The position numbers and the translations under genes are program-made. A stretch of DNA of 64,000 nt from JACPDI01 sp035463475 (GTDB lineage Bacteria > Acidobacteriota > Vicinamibacteria > Vicinamibacterales > 2-12-FULL-66-21), in NCBI GenBank assembly GCA_035463475.1, contig DATHTE010000101.1, forward strand, positions 1 through 64,000, given 5' to 3'. Shown here piece by piece: positions 34,816 to 43,553 of this stretch (position 1 is the stretch's first letter; every line of letters begins with the position of its first letter). Under the pieces are notes generated by a model, which saw nothing but the letters and a program-made list of their open reading frames with translations, was not told where the DNA came from and did no database searches.

Positions 34816-35522
34816 ACGCGCTTGTCATCATCCCGACCTACAACGAGCGCGAGAACCTCCCCGAAATCGTCCCGCAGGTGCTTCGCCACGACGGGGTGCG
34901 GGTCCTCGTCGTCGACGACGGGTCGCCGGACGGCACCGGCGAAGTGGCCGACCGGCTCGCGCGAGAGCATGCAGGGCGCCTCGACGTCCTGCACCGCACG
35001 GGCCGCCGGGGGCTGGGGCGGTCGTACGTGGATGGCTTCAGGCGTGCGCTCGCCATGGGCGTGGATGTGGCCGTGCAGATGGACGCGGACCTCTCGCACG
35101 ACCCGGTCTACCTGCCGGCCGTGCTCGACGGAACCGCGCGGTTCGACCTCGCGATCGGCTCGCGGTACGTGAGGGGGATCAGCGTCGTCAACTGGCCGCT
35201 GAAGCGGCTCGTGCTGAGCACCATGGCGAACCGCTACGTCCGGGCCGTGACGGCGCTTCCCATTCGCGACTGCACGGCCGGGTTCCGCGCGTGGCGACGC
35301 GGCGCACTTGAACGGCTGCCGCTCGACCGCATCGTCTCGGACGGGTACTCGTTCCAGGTCGAGACGCTTTACGAGGCATGGCGTGCCGGCTGCACGATTG
35401 GCGAGGTCCCGATCGTCTTCGTGGAGCGCCGCGAGGGCGAGTCGAAGCTGTCGAAGGGCGTGCTGCTGGAGTCCCTGATCATGCCGTGGCGGCTGAGACT
35501 CCGCGGCTTGTCACGCAAATAG
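34812..35522 (+). CDS. Polyprenol-phosphate mannosyltransferase-like GT2
   Basis: 236 residues, the compact DPM1/Ppm1 form without membrane helices: VIIPTYNERENLPEIV, VVDDGSPDGTGEVAD, QMDADLSHDP (DxD), GSRYVRG and CTAGFRAWRRGAL. Enzymes of this type transfer mannose or a similar hexose from the nucleotide sugar to polyprenyl phosphate. Donor and acceptor are inferred only from the family. It overlaps the previous gene by 4 nt. Confidence 0.88.
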   Translation: MNALVIIPTYNERENLPEIVPQVLRHDGVRVLVVDDGSPDGTGEVADRLAREHAGRLDVLHRTGRRGLGRSYVDGFRRALAMGVDVAVQMDADLSHDPVYLPAVLDGTARFDLAIGSRYVRGISVVNWPLKRLVLSTMANRYVRAVTALPIRDCTAGFRAWRRGALERLPLDRIVSDGYSFQVETLYEAWRAGCTIGEVPIVFVERREGESKLSKGVLLESLIMPWRLRLRGLSRK

Positions 35523-35554
35523 CCGGCGTGCTAACGTTGAGCGTTTCCTGAGGC

Positions 35555-36349
35555 ATGGTCGACTCCGCTGTGCGGAAGCCGGCTGGCCTGACCGTCTTCT
35601 TCCCTGCCTACAACGACAGCGGCACGATCGCCAGCCTGGTGATCATGGCGGTGCAGACGGCGCGTCAGCTCACGCCCGACTTCGAGGTCATCGTCGTCAA
35701 CGACGGCAGCGCCGACGCGACGCCGCGCATTCTCGCGGAGCTGGCGCGGCTCTACCCGCAGGTGCGCATCGTCACGCACGACCGGAACCGCGGCTACGGC
35801 GGAGCCCTCCGCAGCGGGTTCGAGGCGGCGCGCAAGGAGGTCGTCTTCTACACCGACGGCGACGCGCAGTACGACCCGTCGGAGATGGCGCTGCTGTGGG
35901 AGCGGTTCGGCGACGACGTAGACCTCGTCAACGGCTACAAGATGAGCCGCTCGGATCCCTTGCACCGCACCATCATCGGCCGCATCTACCATCACACGGT
36001 CAAGGCGCTGTTCGGGCTCCGCGTCCGCGACGTGGACTGCGACTTCCGGATGATGCGGCGCTCCATCTTCGAGACCGTCAGCCTCCAGAAGAACAGCGGC
36101 GTCATCTGCCTGGAGATGATGAAGAAGATCCAGGATGCCGGCTTCCGGATCGCAGAGGTGCCGGTCCACCACTACCACCGGGCGTACGGGCGCTCGCAGT
36201 TCTTCAATTTTCGACGGATTATCCGCACCGCCATCGACGTGCTGAAGCTCTGGTACGCGCTCGTCGTGCGGCGCGAACACCTGGCCCCACGCGCGGCACG
36301 CGACGCGCGGGGCGCCGCCGAAGCTGCCTCCAGGCCGCAGGCGCGATGA
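35555..36349 (+). CDS. Family 2 glycosyltransferase
   Basis: 264 residues, DPM-like. It has VFFPAYNDSGTIASLV, VVNDGSADAT, YTDGDAQYDPSEM (DxD with an added Asp), VDCDFRMMRRSIFE and a C-terminal EVPVHHYHRAYGRSQFF segment. The last 15 residues are Ala/Arg-rich. The stop overlaps the ATG of the epimerase gene. It is the third GT2 in a row; the three are clearly diverged from one another, so they probably use different donors or acceptors. Confidence 0.85.
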   Translation: MVDSAVRKPAGLTVFFPAYNDSGTIASLVIMAVQTARQLTPDFEVIVVNDGSADATPRILAELARLYPQVRIVTHDRNRGYGGALRSGFEAARKEVVFYTDGDAQYDPSEMALLWERFGDDVDLVNGYKMSRSDPLHRTIIGRIYHHTVKALFGLRVRDVDCDFRMMRRSIFETVSLQKNSGVICLEMMKKIQDAGFRIAEVPVHHYHRAYGRSQFFNFRRIIRTAIDVLKLWYALVVRREHLAPRAARDARGAAEAASRPQAR

Positions 36350-37374
36350 CCGACTATCGCGCGTTCTATCGCGGCCGCCGCGTGCTGATCACCGGGGGCC
36401 TGGGGTTCATCGGCAGCAACATCGCACGGCAGCTCGCCGCCCTTGACGCCGACATCCTGCTGGTCGACTCGCTCATTCCGGACTACGGCGGCAACCGGTT
36501 CAACGTCAACGGAATCGAGGATCGCGTCCGCGTGAACATCGCCGACATCCGCCAGCAGTCCACGATGGACTACCTGGTGCGCGACCGCGAGGTGATTTTC
36601 AACCTCGCGGGGCAGGTGAGCCACATCGACAGCATGCGCGATCCTCACACCGACCTCGAGATCAACTGCCGCAGCCAGCTCACGATTCTCGAAGCGTGCC
36701 GCCGCAACAACCCGGCCGTGAAAGTCGTGTACGCCGGCACGCGCCAGGTGTACGGAAAGCCGGACCGGCTTCCCGTCGATGAAACCCAGCTTGTCCGGCC
36801 GACAGACATCAACGGCATCAACAAGGCGGCGGGCGAGTACTACCACCTTGTGTATAACAACGTGTTCGGCGTTCGTGCCTGCTCGCTGCGCCTGACGAAC
36901 GTGTACGGTCCCCGCCAGCTCGTGAAACACAACCGGCAGGGCTTCATCGGCTGGTTCATCCGGCTGGCCGTCGAAGGGGGCGAGATCCAGATCTACGGCG
37001 ACGGTTCCCAGATGCGCGACTTCGTCTACGTGGACGACGTCGCGGATGCGTTTCTGCGCGCGGGCGCCACCAATGCTGTGAACGGGGACGTATTCAACGT
37101 CGGGGGGAACCAGCCAATCAGTCATCGCGACCTCGTGCGGCTGCTCGTCGACATCGCGGGCAGCGGCACGGTGCGTTACGTGGAGTGGCCCGCGGAGAAG
37201 AAGGCGATCGACATCGGCAGCTTCTACGCGGATTCCAGCCGCTTCTCCGCGGCGACCGGATGGACGCCCCGGGTGTCCCTGCGCGACGGGCTCGCCCGCA
37301 CCGTCGCCTTCTACCGCGAGCACCTGGACAAGTACGTGGACATCCGACCGGGCGCGGCGCTGCCGCTCGCATGA
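36346..37374 (+). CDS. NAD-dependent epimerase/dehydratase with unusual active site
   Basis: 342-residue extended SDR. The Rossmann motif ITGGLGFIGSNIA is intact, as are the LAGQVSHIDSMRDP, RLTNVYGPRQLVKH and DFVYVDDVADAF blocks of sugar-nucleotide epimerases. The catalytic YxxxK region reads DINGINKAAGEYYH: the Lys is present but the usual Tyr position holds Asn. I recall relatives with the same NGINK pattern, so it is likely a subfamily trait rather than a mutation. The substrate is probably a nucleotide sugar for the neighbouring transferases. Coupled to both neighbours by ATGA overlaps. Confidence 0.83.
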   Translation: MTDYRAFYRGRRVLITGGLGFIGSNIARQLAALDADILLVDSLIPDYGGNRFNVNGIEDRVRVNIADIRQQSTMDYLVRDREVIFNLAGQVSHIDSMRDPHTDLEINCRSQLTILEACRRNNPAVKVVYAGTRQVYGKPDRLPVDETQLVRPTDINGINKAAGEYYHLVYNNVFGVRACSLRLTNVYGPRQLVKHNRQGFIGWFIRLAVEGGEIQIYGDGSQMRDFVYVDDVADAFLRAGATNAVNGDVFNVGGNQPISHRDLVRLLVDIAGSGTVRYVEWPAEKKAIDIGSFYADSSRFSAATGWTPRVSLRDGLARTVAFYREHLDKYVDIRPGAALPLA

Positions 37375-38468
37375 GCGCCGGGCGGCTTCCGTTCCTGCAG
37401 CTCCGACCCGCCGAAGACGCCGCAGCAGTCCAGGCGGCGATTGCGCGCGTCATCGAACGGGGATGGTTCGTCCTCGGGCCGGAGCTGGAAGCGTTCGAGA
37501 CGGAGTTCGCCGGCGCATGCGGTTTGCCGCTCGCCGTCGGCGTGGGCACCGGCACGGACGCGATCGCGCTCGCGTTGCGCGCGCTCGGCATCGGACCGGG
37601 TGACGAGGTCATCACCACGCCCCTCTCGGCGGCCTACTCGGCGCTCGCGATCATGATGGCGGGCGCGCGACCCGTGTTCGCCGACATCGATCCCGATCGC
37701 CTGACGCTGGATCCCGATGCCGCGGCCGCGGCCGTGACGCCGAGGACCGCGGCGCTCCTGCCGGTGCACCTGTATGGCCAGGCGGCCGACATGGAGGCAA
37801 TCGCGGCGGTCGCCGGGCGCCACAACCTCGCCGTCGTCGAGGACTGCTGCCAGGCACACCTCGCGACGTGCGCCGGCCGGCCGGTGGGAGCGTTCGGCGC
37901 GGCGGCGGCGTTCAGTTTCTACCCCACGAAGAACCTGGGTGCGCTCGGCGATGGCGGCGGCGTGACGACTGCCGACGCCCAGCTTGCCGAGCGCGTCAGG
38001 CGGCTCCGCAACGGCGGCCAGACCGATCGCTACCATCACGCGGAGCCGGGCGTAAACAGCCGGCTGGACGAGATCCAGGCGGCCGTGCTCAGGGCGCGCC
38101 TGCCCTTCCTCCCTGGTTGGACGCGCGTCCGTCGCACGCTCGCCGCGGCGTACCGGGAGGCGCTCCGCGACGCAAGGTCGGTCCGCGTTCCAGCGCAGCG
38201 GGACGCCGGCCACGTCTATCATCTGTTCGTGGTACGCGCCGGCCAGCGCCAGCGTCTCCAAGGCCACCTGATTGAACGCGGCATCGAGACGCTCGTGCAC
38301 TATCCCGTGCCAATCCCCCGACAGCCGGCGATGGCGGGCGTGGACCCGGATCCGTGCCCGCGCGCCGACCGCGTGTGTGACGAGATCCTGTCGCTGCCGC
38401 TGCACCCGGGGCTCACCGAGGCAGACGTCGAACGGACGGCGGCGGCAATTCGCGACTTTGGAGACTGA
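37371..38468 (+). CDS. DegT/DnrJ/EryC1/StrS-family sugar aminotransferase
   Basis: 365-residue PLP enzyme. The start overlaps the previous stop (ATGA). Family landmarks are GTGTDAIALALRALGIGPGDEVIT, EDCCQAHLA (PLP ring stacking and Asp), FSFYPTKNLGALGDGGGV with the Schiff-base Lys, and NSRLDEIQAAVLRARL. Such enzymes aminate keto-sugar nucleotides. With two epimerase/dehydratase genes alongside, the cluster can make and transfer an amino sugar. Confidence 0.9.
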   Translation: MSAGRLPFLQLRPAEDAAAVQAAIARVIERGWFVLGPELEAFETEFAGACGLPLAVGVGTGTDAIALALRALGIGPGDEVITTPLSAAYSALAIMMAGARPVFADIDPDRLTLDPDAAAAAVTPRTAALLPVHLYGQAADMEAIAAVAGRHNLAVVEDCCQAHLATCAGRPVGAFGAAAAFSFYPTKNLGALGDGGGVTTADAQLAERVRRLRNGGQTDRYHHAEPGVNSRLDEIQAAVLRARLPFLPGWTRVRRTLAAAYREALRDARSVRVPAQRDAGHVYHLFVVRAGQRQRLQGHLIERGIETLVHYPVPIPRQPAMAGVDPDPCPRADRVCDEILSLPLHPGLTEADVERTAAAIRDFGD

Positions 38469-38474
38469 ACCAGG

Positions 38475-39437
38475 ATGCGTGCGTTAATCACCGGCGGCGC
38501 CGGCTTCGTCGGCTCTCATCTTTCCGAGCGTCTCCTGGAGGAGGGACACGAGGTCCTGATCCTCGACAACCTGTCCACCGGCTCGATGGACAACATCTTT
38601 CATCTCAAGAGCCATCCCAGGTTCCACTACACGATCGACGACGTGACGAGCGAGGGAGTGCTCGCCGAACTGATCGATCGCGCGGACGTGGTGTATCACC
38701 TCGCCGCCGCCGTGGGCGTGAAGCTGATCGTCGAGGCGCCGGTCCACACCATCGAGACCAACGTGCACGGCACGGAGGTCGTCCTGAAGCACGCGAACAA
38801 GAAGAAGAAGCTGGTCGTGATCGCGTCGACGTCCGAGGTGTACGGGAAGAGCGCGGACGTTCCCTTCCGCGAAGACGCCGACCTCGTGTTGGGACCGACG
38901 CTGAAGCACCGCTGGGCCTACGCGTGCAGCAAGGCGATCGACGAGTTCCTGGCGCTCGCGTACTGGAAGGAAAAGAAGCTGCCCGTCATCATCGTCCGAT
39001 TGTTCAATACGGTCGGGCCGCGGCAGACTGGTCAATACGGGATGGTGATTCCAAACCTCGTTCGCCAGGCGATGGCCGGACATCCCATAACGGTGTTTGG
39101 CGACGGCACGCAGTCGCGGAGCTTTACCTACGTGGGGGATGTCGCGGCGGCGCTGGTGCGGATCGCCCAGGAGCCACGGGCTGTCGGCGAGGTCTTCAAC
39201 ATCGGCAACCCGGCCGAAATCACCATCCGCGATCTGGCGGAGAAGATCCGTGTCATGACCGGCAGTTCGTCACCGATCCAGCTCGTGCCGTACGACCAGG
39301 CGTACGAGAAGGGGTTCGAGGACATGCCGCGGCGCGTGCCGGACATCGCCAAAATACAAGCGTTGATTGGGTTTAGGCCGACGGTCGAACTCGACGAGAT
39401 CCTCGAGGGGGTCATCGAGCACTTTCAAAAAGCGTAA
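38475..39437 (+). CDS. NAD-dependent sugar-nucleotide epimerase/dehydratase
   Basis: 320-residue extended SDR with ITGGAGFVGSHLSE, LDNLSTGSMDNI, HLAAAVGVKLIVEAP, STSEVYGKS (catalytic Thr/Ser position), YACSKAIDEF (intact YxxxK) and RLFNTVGPRQTGQYGMVIP. It resembles UDP-glucuronate decarboxylase/UDP-glucose 4-epimerase relatives; the exact reaction cannot be fixed. It is the last gene of the sugar cluster, 6 nt after the aminotransferase. Confidence 0.88.
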   Translation: MRALITGGAGFVGSHLSERLLEEGHEVLILDNLSTGSMDNIFHLKSHPRFHYTIDDVTSEGVLAELIDRADVVYHLAAAVGVKLIVEAPVHTIETNVHGTEVVLKHANKKKKLVVIASTSEVYGKSADVPFREDADLVLGPTLKHRWAYACSKAIDEFLALAYWKEKKLPVIIVRLFNTVGPRQTGQYGMVIPNLVRQAMAGHPITVFGDGTQSRSFTYVGDVAAALVRIAQEPRAVGEVFNIGNPAEITIRDLAEKIRVMTGSSSPIQLVPYDQAYEKGFEDMPRRVPDIAKIQALIGFRPTVELDEILEGVIEHFQKA

Positions 39438-39492
39438 TCCCCGGCCCTTCCCGACCAGCTCGACGCTCCGCACGTCGAAGCGTATAGAAGCG

Positions 39493-39498
39493 TATACT
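39493..39498 (+). promoter_or_regulatory. Candidate -10 element of the STN-like gene
   Basis: TATACT lies 9 nt before the ATG at 39508, and a near copy of the context (CGTATAGAAG then CGTATACTGG) is repeated 10 bp upstream. GGAAGGG follows as a possible ribosome-binding sequence, but the spacing implies a leader of only a few nt. No clear -35 box. Confidence 0.35.
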
Positions 39499-39507
39499 GG
39501 AAGGGTA

Positions 39508-40203
39508 ATGCGAAAGGCTGTTCTGCTCTGCTCGCTGGCTCTCGCCCTGATGACTCCTGCATCTGTGTATGGCGGTGAGCTGAAGCTCACGATGACCGAC
39601 GGGCGCGTCACGCTCATCGCGGATGCCGTCCCCGTCCGCACGATTCTGCAGGAGTGGGCGCGAATCGGCCAGAGCCGGATCGTGAACGGCGAGAAGGTGA
39701 TGGGAGCGCCGCTGACGCTGCGCCTCATCAACGTGCCGGAAGCCGAAGCGCTGGACGTGGTGCTGCGCTCGGCGAGCGGGTACCTCGCCGCCCCGCGCCC
39801 GGTGCCGGTGGCGAACGCCTCGCTGTTCGATCGCATTGTGATCCTGCCGACGAGCAGGCCGACGACCACCACGGCGGCGGCTCCTCCACCCCAGCAGCCG
39901 CAGCGTCAGCCCTTCCCCGGCAACCAGCCGGTGGTGCAGGCGCCGATCATCGAGGACGACGAGGAGCCGGAGCAGCAGGTGGAGCCTGACGAGAATCCTC
40001 CACAGCAGCCCCCGGTGACGTCGGACCGGCCCGGACCGATACAGGTCACGCCGGCATCGCCGGGCCAGCGGCCGCCGGGTCAGCCGCAGCAGCCGGGTCA
40101 GCCGGGCATGCCGCAGCAGCCGATCACGTCGCCGCGGCCTGGCGTCATTACGCCGCCGCCCGCGCAACAGCAGCCGCCGCCGCCGCCGAGGCCAATCCCC
40201 TAG
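39508..40203 (+). CDS. Secreted protein with STN-like domain and proline-rich tail
   Basis: 231 residues from the ATG at 39508; an open extension upstream runs into the previous gene. A signal peptide is clear (MRKAVLLCSLALALMTPASVYG). Residues 25-95 resemble the secretin/TonB short N-terminal fold: LTDGRVTLIADAVPVRTIL-type start, VNGEKVMGAPLTLRLINVP and a VVLRSASGY helix. The second half is low-complexity Pro/Gln-rich with an acidic patch (IIEDDEEPEQQ), consistent with a spacer across the periplasm or wall. Function unknown. Confidence 0.75.
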   Translation: MRKAVLLCSLALALMTPASVYGGELKLTMTDGRVTLIADAVPVRTILQEWARIGQSRIVNGEKVMGAPLTLRLINVPEAEALDVVLRSASGYLAAPRPVPVANASLFDRIVILPTSRPTTTTAAAPPPQQPQRQPFPGNQPVVQAPIIEDDEEPEQQVEPDENPPQQPPVTSDRPGPIQVTPASPGQRPPGQPQQPGQPGMPQQPITSPRPGVITPPPAQQQPPPPPRPIP

Positions 40204-40214
40204 AATATCCGCCG

Positions 40215-41288
40215 ATGGCGGAGATCGGCCGTTTTCGCCGCGACGATCGCCGCGCGGTCGACGCACTGTACCGGCGCGTCTTCGGCGCGGACGCCGCTGA
40301 TGCCCAGAACCTGCGCTGGAGCTGGGAGTTCGTCCACAATCCCAACGCGCCCTCTGACGGGCCGATGATCTGGGTCGCGCGCGAAGGGCCCGCGATCGTC
40401 GGACAGTGCGCCGCGATCCCCGTGCGCCTGGCGGTGGCGGGGCACGAAGCGGTGGGCGGCTGGGGGACCGACGTCATGGTCGCGCCCGAGCGCCAGCGTC
40501 AAGGGCTCGGCGAGCAACTCTTGAGGATGTGGGACCGGAACGTCGGAGTTGCGCTGGGGCTGAACCCGTCCGAATCTTCTTACCAACTCTTTCGAAAACT
40601 GGGCTGGCCGGACATCGGCACCGTGCCATGTCTCGTGAAGCCGCTCACGCGAAGGGCGGTCCGGCTGCCGCGGTGGCCGGTACCCGTCAACCGCCTGCTT
40701 TCCGCCGTCACGTGGCCGTTCGTTCTGGTCATCGGGCGCACGCGGCCGCTGCGCTCGCATACGCGAATCGTGCATCGCTTCGACGAAGCGGCGACGGAGC
40801 TCTGGCAGCGCGTTGCCTCCAAGTTCGACCTCGCGGTACGCCGCGATACCGCATACCTGAACTGGCGCTACGCCACGACACCACACGTGCGGTACAGCGC
40901 TGTGCTGCTCGAGCGCGAAGAGCGGCTCGACGGCTGGGCGGTGTTCCGCCACGTGCACGAGCCGCTCGGCCGCGTCACGCTGCTGGTCGATCTGCTCGCG
41001 GATCCGGCCGACGAGGAGGGGGTCGCCGCGCTGCTGCGTCGCGTGGATCGCGAAGCGCGCGCCGCAGACTCGGATAAAATCCGTACGTTCATGCTCCACG
41101 CGGCTTTCAGGAAAGTGCTCAAGCGATCCGGCTACTTCCAGGTCAAGTCCTGGCTGCGGCTGATTGCCAAAGTCAACGTGGTGCAAGTGCCCGCAGCGTT
41201 CTACAAGCACGTGGACCGATGGCACATCACGCTGGGTGACAGCGATGTGGATCGCGGGACGTTCGAGCTGGAGTTCGACGAGTTCTGA
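40215..41288 (+). CDS. GNAT-type acetyltransferase
   Basis: 357 residues. An N-terminal GNAT domain carries the acetyl-CoA loop VAPERQRQGLGEQLL (about residues 90-104), preceded by AAIPVRLAV and GGWGTDVMV strands. The second half (about 185-340) has an additional GNAT-like or FemAB-like fold with LNWRYATTP, a phrase found in large GNATs involved in cell-surface or lipid modification. The substrate is unknown. It sits just after the sugar cluster, so modification of a glycan or amino sugar is conceivable. Confidence 0.8.
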   Translation: MAEIGRFRRDDRRAVDALYRRVFGADAADAQNLRWSWEFVHNPNAPSDGPMIWVAREGPAIVGQCAAIPVRLAVAGHEAVGGWGTDVMVAPERQRQGLGEQLLRMWDRNVGVALGLNPSESSYQLFRKLGWPDIGTVPCLVKPLTRRAVRLPRWPVPVNRLLSAVTWPFVLVIGRTRPLRSHTRIVHRFDEAATELWQRVASKFDLAVRRDTAYLNWRYATTPHVRYSAVLLEREERLDGWAVFRHVHEPLGRVTLLVDLLADPADEEGVAALLRRVDREARAADSDKIRTFMLHAAFRKVLKRSGYFQVKSWLRLIAKVNVVQVPAAFYKHVDRWHITLGDSDVDRGTFELEFDEF

Positions 41289-41320
41289 AGGCGGACGCTT
41301 CGCACACGGGAACGGACAAC

Positions 41321-41767
41321 ATGAAACTGACGGAACGGATCAACACGGACCTGGCAAACGCCATGCGGGCGCGCGAGACGCTCAAGCTCGGAGCGCTACG
41401 CATGCTGAAGACCGCCTTCACCAACAAGAGCGTCGAGAAGGGGCATGACCTCGAAGACGCCGAGGCGATGCAGGTGATCAACACGTTGATCAAGCAGCGC
41501 CGCGACTCGATCGAGCAGTTCCAGAAAGGGGGCCGGCAGGACCTTGCCGACAAGGAAGCCGCCGAAATCACGGTCCTGGAGGCGTACCTGCCGCCGCCGA
41601 TTAGTGAGGCTGAGCTGTCCGAGGCCATCGAAGCGGCCGTGACGGAGACCGGGGCCGCCTCGCCTCGGGACATGGGAAAGGTGATGAAAGCTGTGATGGC
41701 GAAGCTGGCGGACCGCGCGGCCGACGGGCGGGTGGTCAGCGAAATGGTGAAGCGGCGGCTCGGGTAA
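41321..41767 (+). CDS. GatB/YqeY domain protein
   Basis: 148 residues, the normal size of YqeY, a free-standing tail-like domain of the GatB amidotransferase subunit. Typical motifs: MKLTERINTDLANAMRARE, LGALRMLKTAF, DEEAMQVI-like segment DAEAMQVINTLIKQRRDSIEQF and LEAYLPPPISEAEL. Members bind tRNA or modulate amidotransferases, but the role of stand-alone YqeY is uncertain. A good intrinsic terminator lies 85 nt after its stop. Confidence 0.92.
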   Translation: MKLTERINTDLANAMRARETLKLGALRMLKTAFTNKSVEKGHDLEDAEAMQVINTLIKQRRDSIEQFQKGGRQDLADKEAAEITVLEAYLPPPISEAELSEAIEAAVTETGAASPRDMGKVMKAVMAKLADRAADGRVVSEMVKRRLG

Positions 41768-41851
41768 TCTCCAGCAAACTTTTCCGCGTGTGCCTCCGTC
41801 TAATCGAATTGAAAGGCACGACAGAGCCTCTCATCCATCCTCCGAAGGGAG

Positions 41852-41890
41852 CCCCTGCTGCTGTGACGGGCGGCAGGGGTTCTTTCTTTT
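41852..41890 (+). terminator. Rho-independent terminator after yqeY
   Basis: The 10-bp stem CCCCTGCTGC (41852-41861) / GCGGCAGGGG (41870-41879), with one G:U pair and an 8-nt loop, is followed by TTCTTTCTTTT. This is the best intrinsic terminator in the window and separates yqeY from murJ. Confidence 0.88.
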
Positions 41891-41978
41891 GGCTTCCTGA
41901 AGCGTCGTTTCGCCGTGTCGTGTCCGGACAGCGTCCGCCTGCGCACAGGTCGCGTGTGGTACGCTGGCTGCTCACCGC

Positions 41979-43553
41979 ATGAGCACTCGTCTCGCCCGCT
42001 CCGCCGGGCTCATCGGCGTCGCGACGATGGCGAGCCGGCTCCTGGGTGTGGCCCGGGAAACCGTTGAGGCCGCGCTGTTCGGCGCCGGACGCGACATGGA
42101 CGCCTTCAACGTCGCGTTCCGGATCCCCAACCTGCTTCGAGATCTGTTCGCCGAAGGCGCGATGACCGCGGCCTTCGTACCCACCTTCACGCGGACGCTC
42201 ACCACGCGAGGCCGCGACGCCGCGTGGCGGCTCGGGAACCTCGTCATCAACACCTTGCTCCTCGTCACGGGCTCGATTGTCATAGTGGGGATCGTGTTCG
42301 CGTATCCGATCACCAGCACGATCGCCGGCGAGTTCGCCGACGTACCGGGGAAGCTGGAGCTGACGACGCAGCTCACGCGGATCATGCTCCCGTTCCTGAC
42401 GACGATCGCGGTCGCAGTCGCGATGATGGGGATGCTGAACTCGCTGCACCGGTTCTTCATCCCCGCGTTGTCACCGGCGATGTTCAACGTGGCCACGATC
42501 GCCTCCGCGCTCCTGCTCGTCCCCGTGATGCCGGCGTTCGGCCTGCCGGGCATATCGGCGATCGCGTTTGGCGCGCTGCTGGGCGGGCTCGGGCAGATTG
42601 CGATTCAGTGGCCCACGCTGCGCCGGGAGGGCTTTCGCTACCGGCCGGTGCTTCAATTTCGCGACCCGGACCTGCGGGAAGTGCTTCGCCTGATGGTCCC
42701 GGGGACGCTCGGGCTCGCCGCCGTCCAGATCAACGTGTTTGTCAACACGTACCTCGCGACGACGCAGGAGCAGGGGGCCGTGTCCTGGCTCAGCTATGCG
42801 TTCCGTCTCATGTACGTCCCGATCGGTCTGTTCGGCGTCTCGATCGCGACCGCAGCGGTGCCGGACCTCTCGCGGCACGCGGCGAAGGACGACCTCCCGT
42901 CGATGCGGCGCACGATCTCCGGCGCGCTCCGGCTGATGCTCATGCTGAACGTCCCCGCGACCATCGGGCTGATCGCGCTGGCACAGCCGATCATCGCCCT
43001 GATCCTCGAGCGCGGGCGCTTTACCCCGCAGGACACGCTCGCGACCGCGTCGGCGCTGATGTTCTATGCTCCGGGCCTCCTGGGTTACTCCGCCGTCAAG
43101 ATCGCGTCTCCGAGCTTCTACTCGCTTCGCGACAGCAGAACGCCCGCCACGATCAGCGTTCTCGCGGTGCTTGCGAACCTCGGGATCAATCTCTTGCTCG
43201 TGCGCGTGATGGGCTACCGCGGCCTGGCGCTCGGCACGTCGCTGGCAGCGATGTTCAATGCGGGCACGCTGCTCGTGCTGCTTCGCAGGCGGGTGGGTGG
43301 AATCGACGGCGCGCGCATCGCCACCGCGTTCGTCAAGATCCTCATCGCGTCGGCGTTGATGGGGGTCGCGGCGCACCTGACGGCCGCGTGGCTTGCCGCG
43401 GTATGGCCGGGTCGCTCGGTGCTGTTCAAAGGCGCTCGCGTATTCGCGGCGATCGGCGTGGCGCTGGTCGTGCTGGCCGCCGCCGCGCGGCTGCTGCGGA
43501 TCGAAGAGTTCGAGGAGGCGCGTTCGCGCGTGATGAAGCGCCTGGCCGGATGA
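41979..43553 (+). CDS. murJ: Lipid II flippase MurJ
   Basis: MOP-superfamily flippase that moves lipid II across the membrane. 524 residues with 14 predicted helices. It has the typical start (SAGLIGVATMASRLLGVARE), the FRIPNLLRDLFAEGAM motif of MurJ/MviN, and the later SYAFRLMYVPIGLFGVSIATA and RGRFTPQDTLATA segments. It is encoded away from the main cluster. The start follows a TGGTACGCT -10-like element by 13 nt. The stop overlaps the next gene's ATG. Confidence 0.95.
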   Translation: MSTRLARSAGLIGVATMASRLLGVARETVEAALFGAGRDMDAFNVAFRIPNLLRDLFAEGAMTAAFVPTFTRTLTTRGRDAAWRLGNLVINTLLLVTGSIVIVGIVFAYPITSTIAGEFADVPGKLELTTQLTRIMLPFLTTIAVAVAMMGMLNSLHRFFIPALSPAMFNVATIASALLLVPVMPAFGLPGISAIAFGALLGGLGQIAIQWPTLRREGFRYRPVLQFRDPDLREVLRLMVPGTLGLAAVQINVFVNTYLATTQEQGAVSWLSYAFRLMYVPIGLFGVSIATAAVPDLSRHAAKDDLPSMRRTISGALRLMLMLNVPATIGLIALAQPIIALILERGRFTPQDTLATASALMFYAPGLLGYSAVKIASPSFYSLRDSRTPATISVLAVLANLGINLLLVRVMGYRGLALGTSLAAMFNAGTLLVLLRRRVGGIDGARIATAFVKILIASALMGVAAHLTAAWLAAVWPGRSVLFKGARVFAAIGVALVVLAAAARLLRIEEFEEARSRVMKRLAG

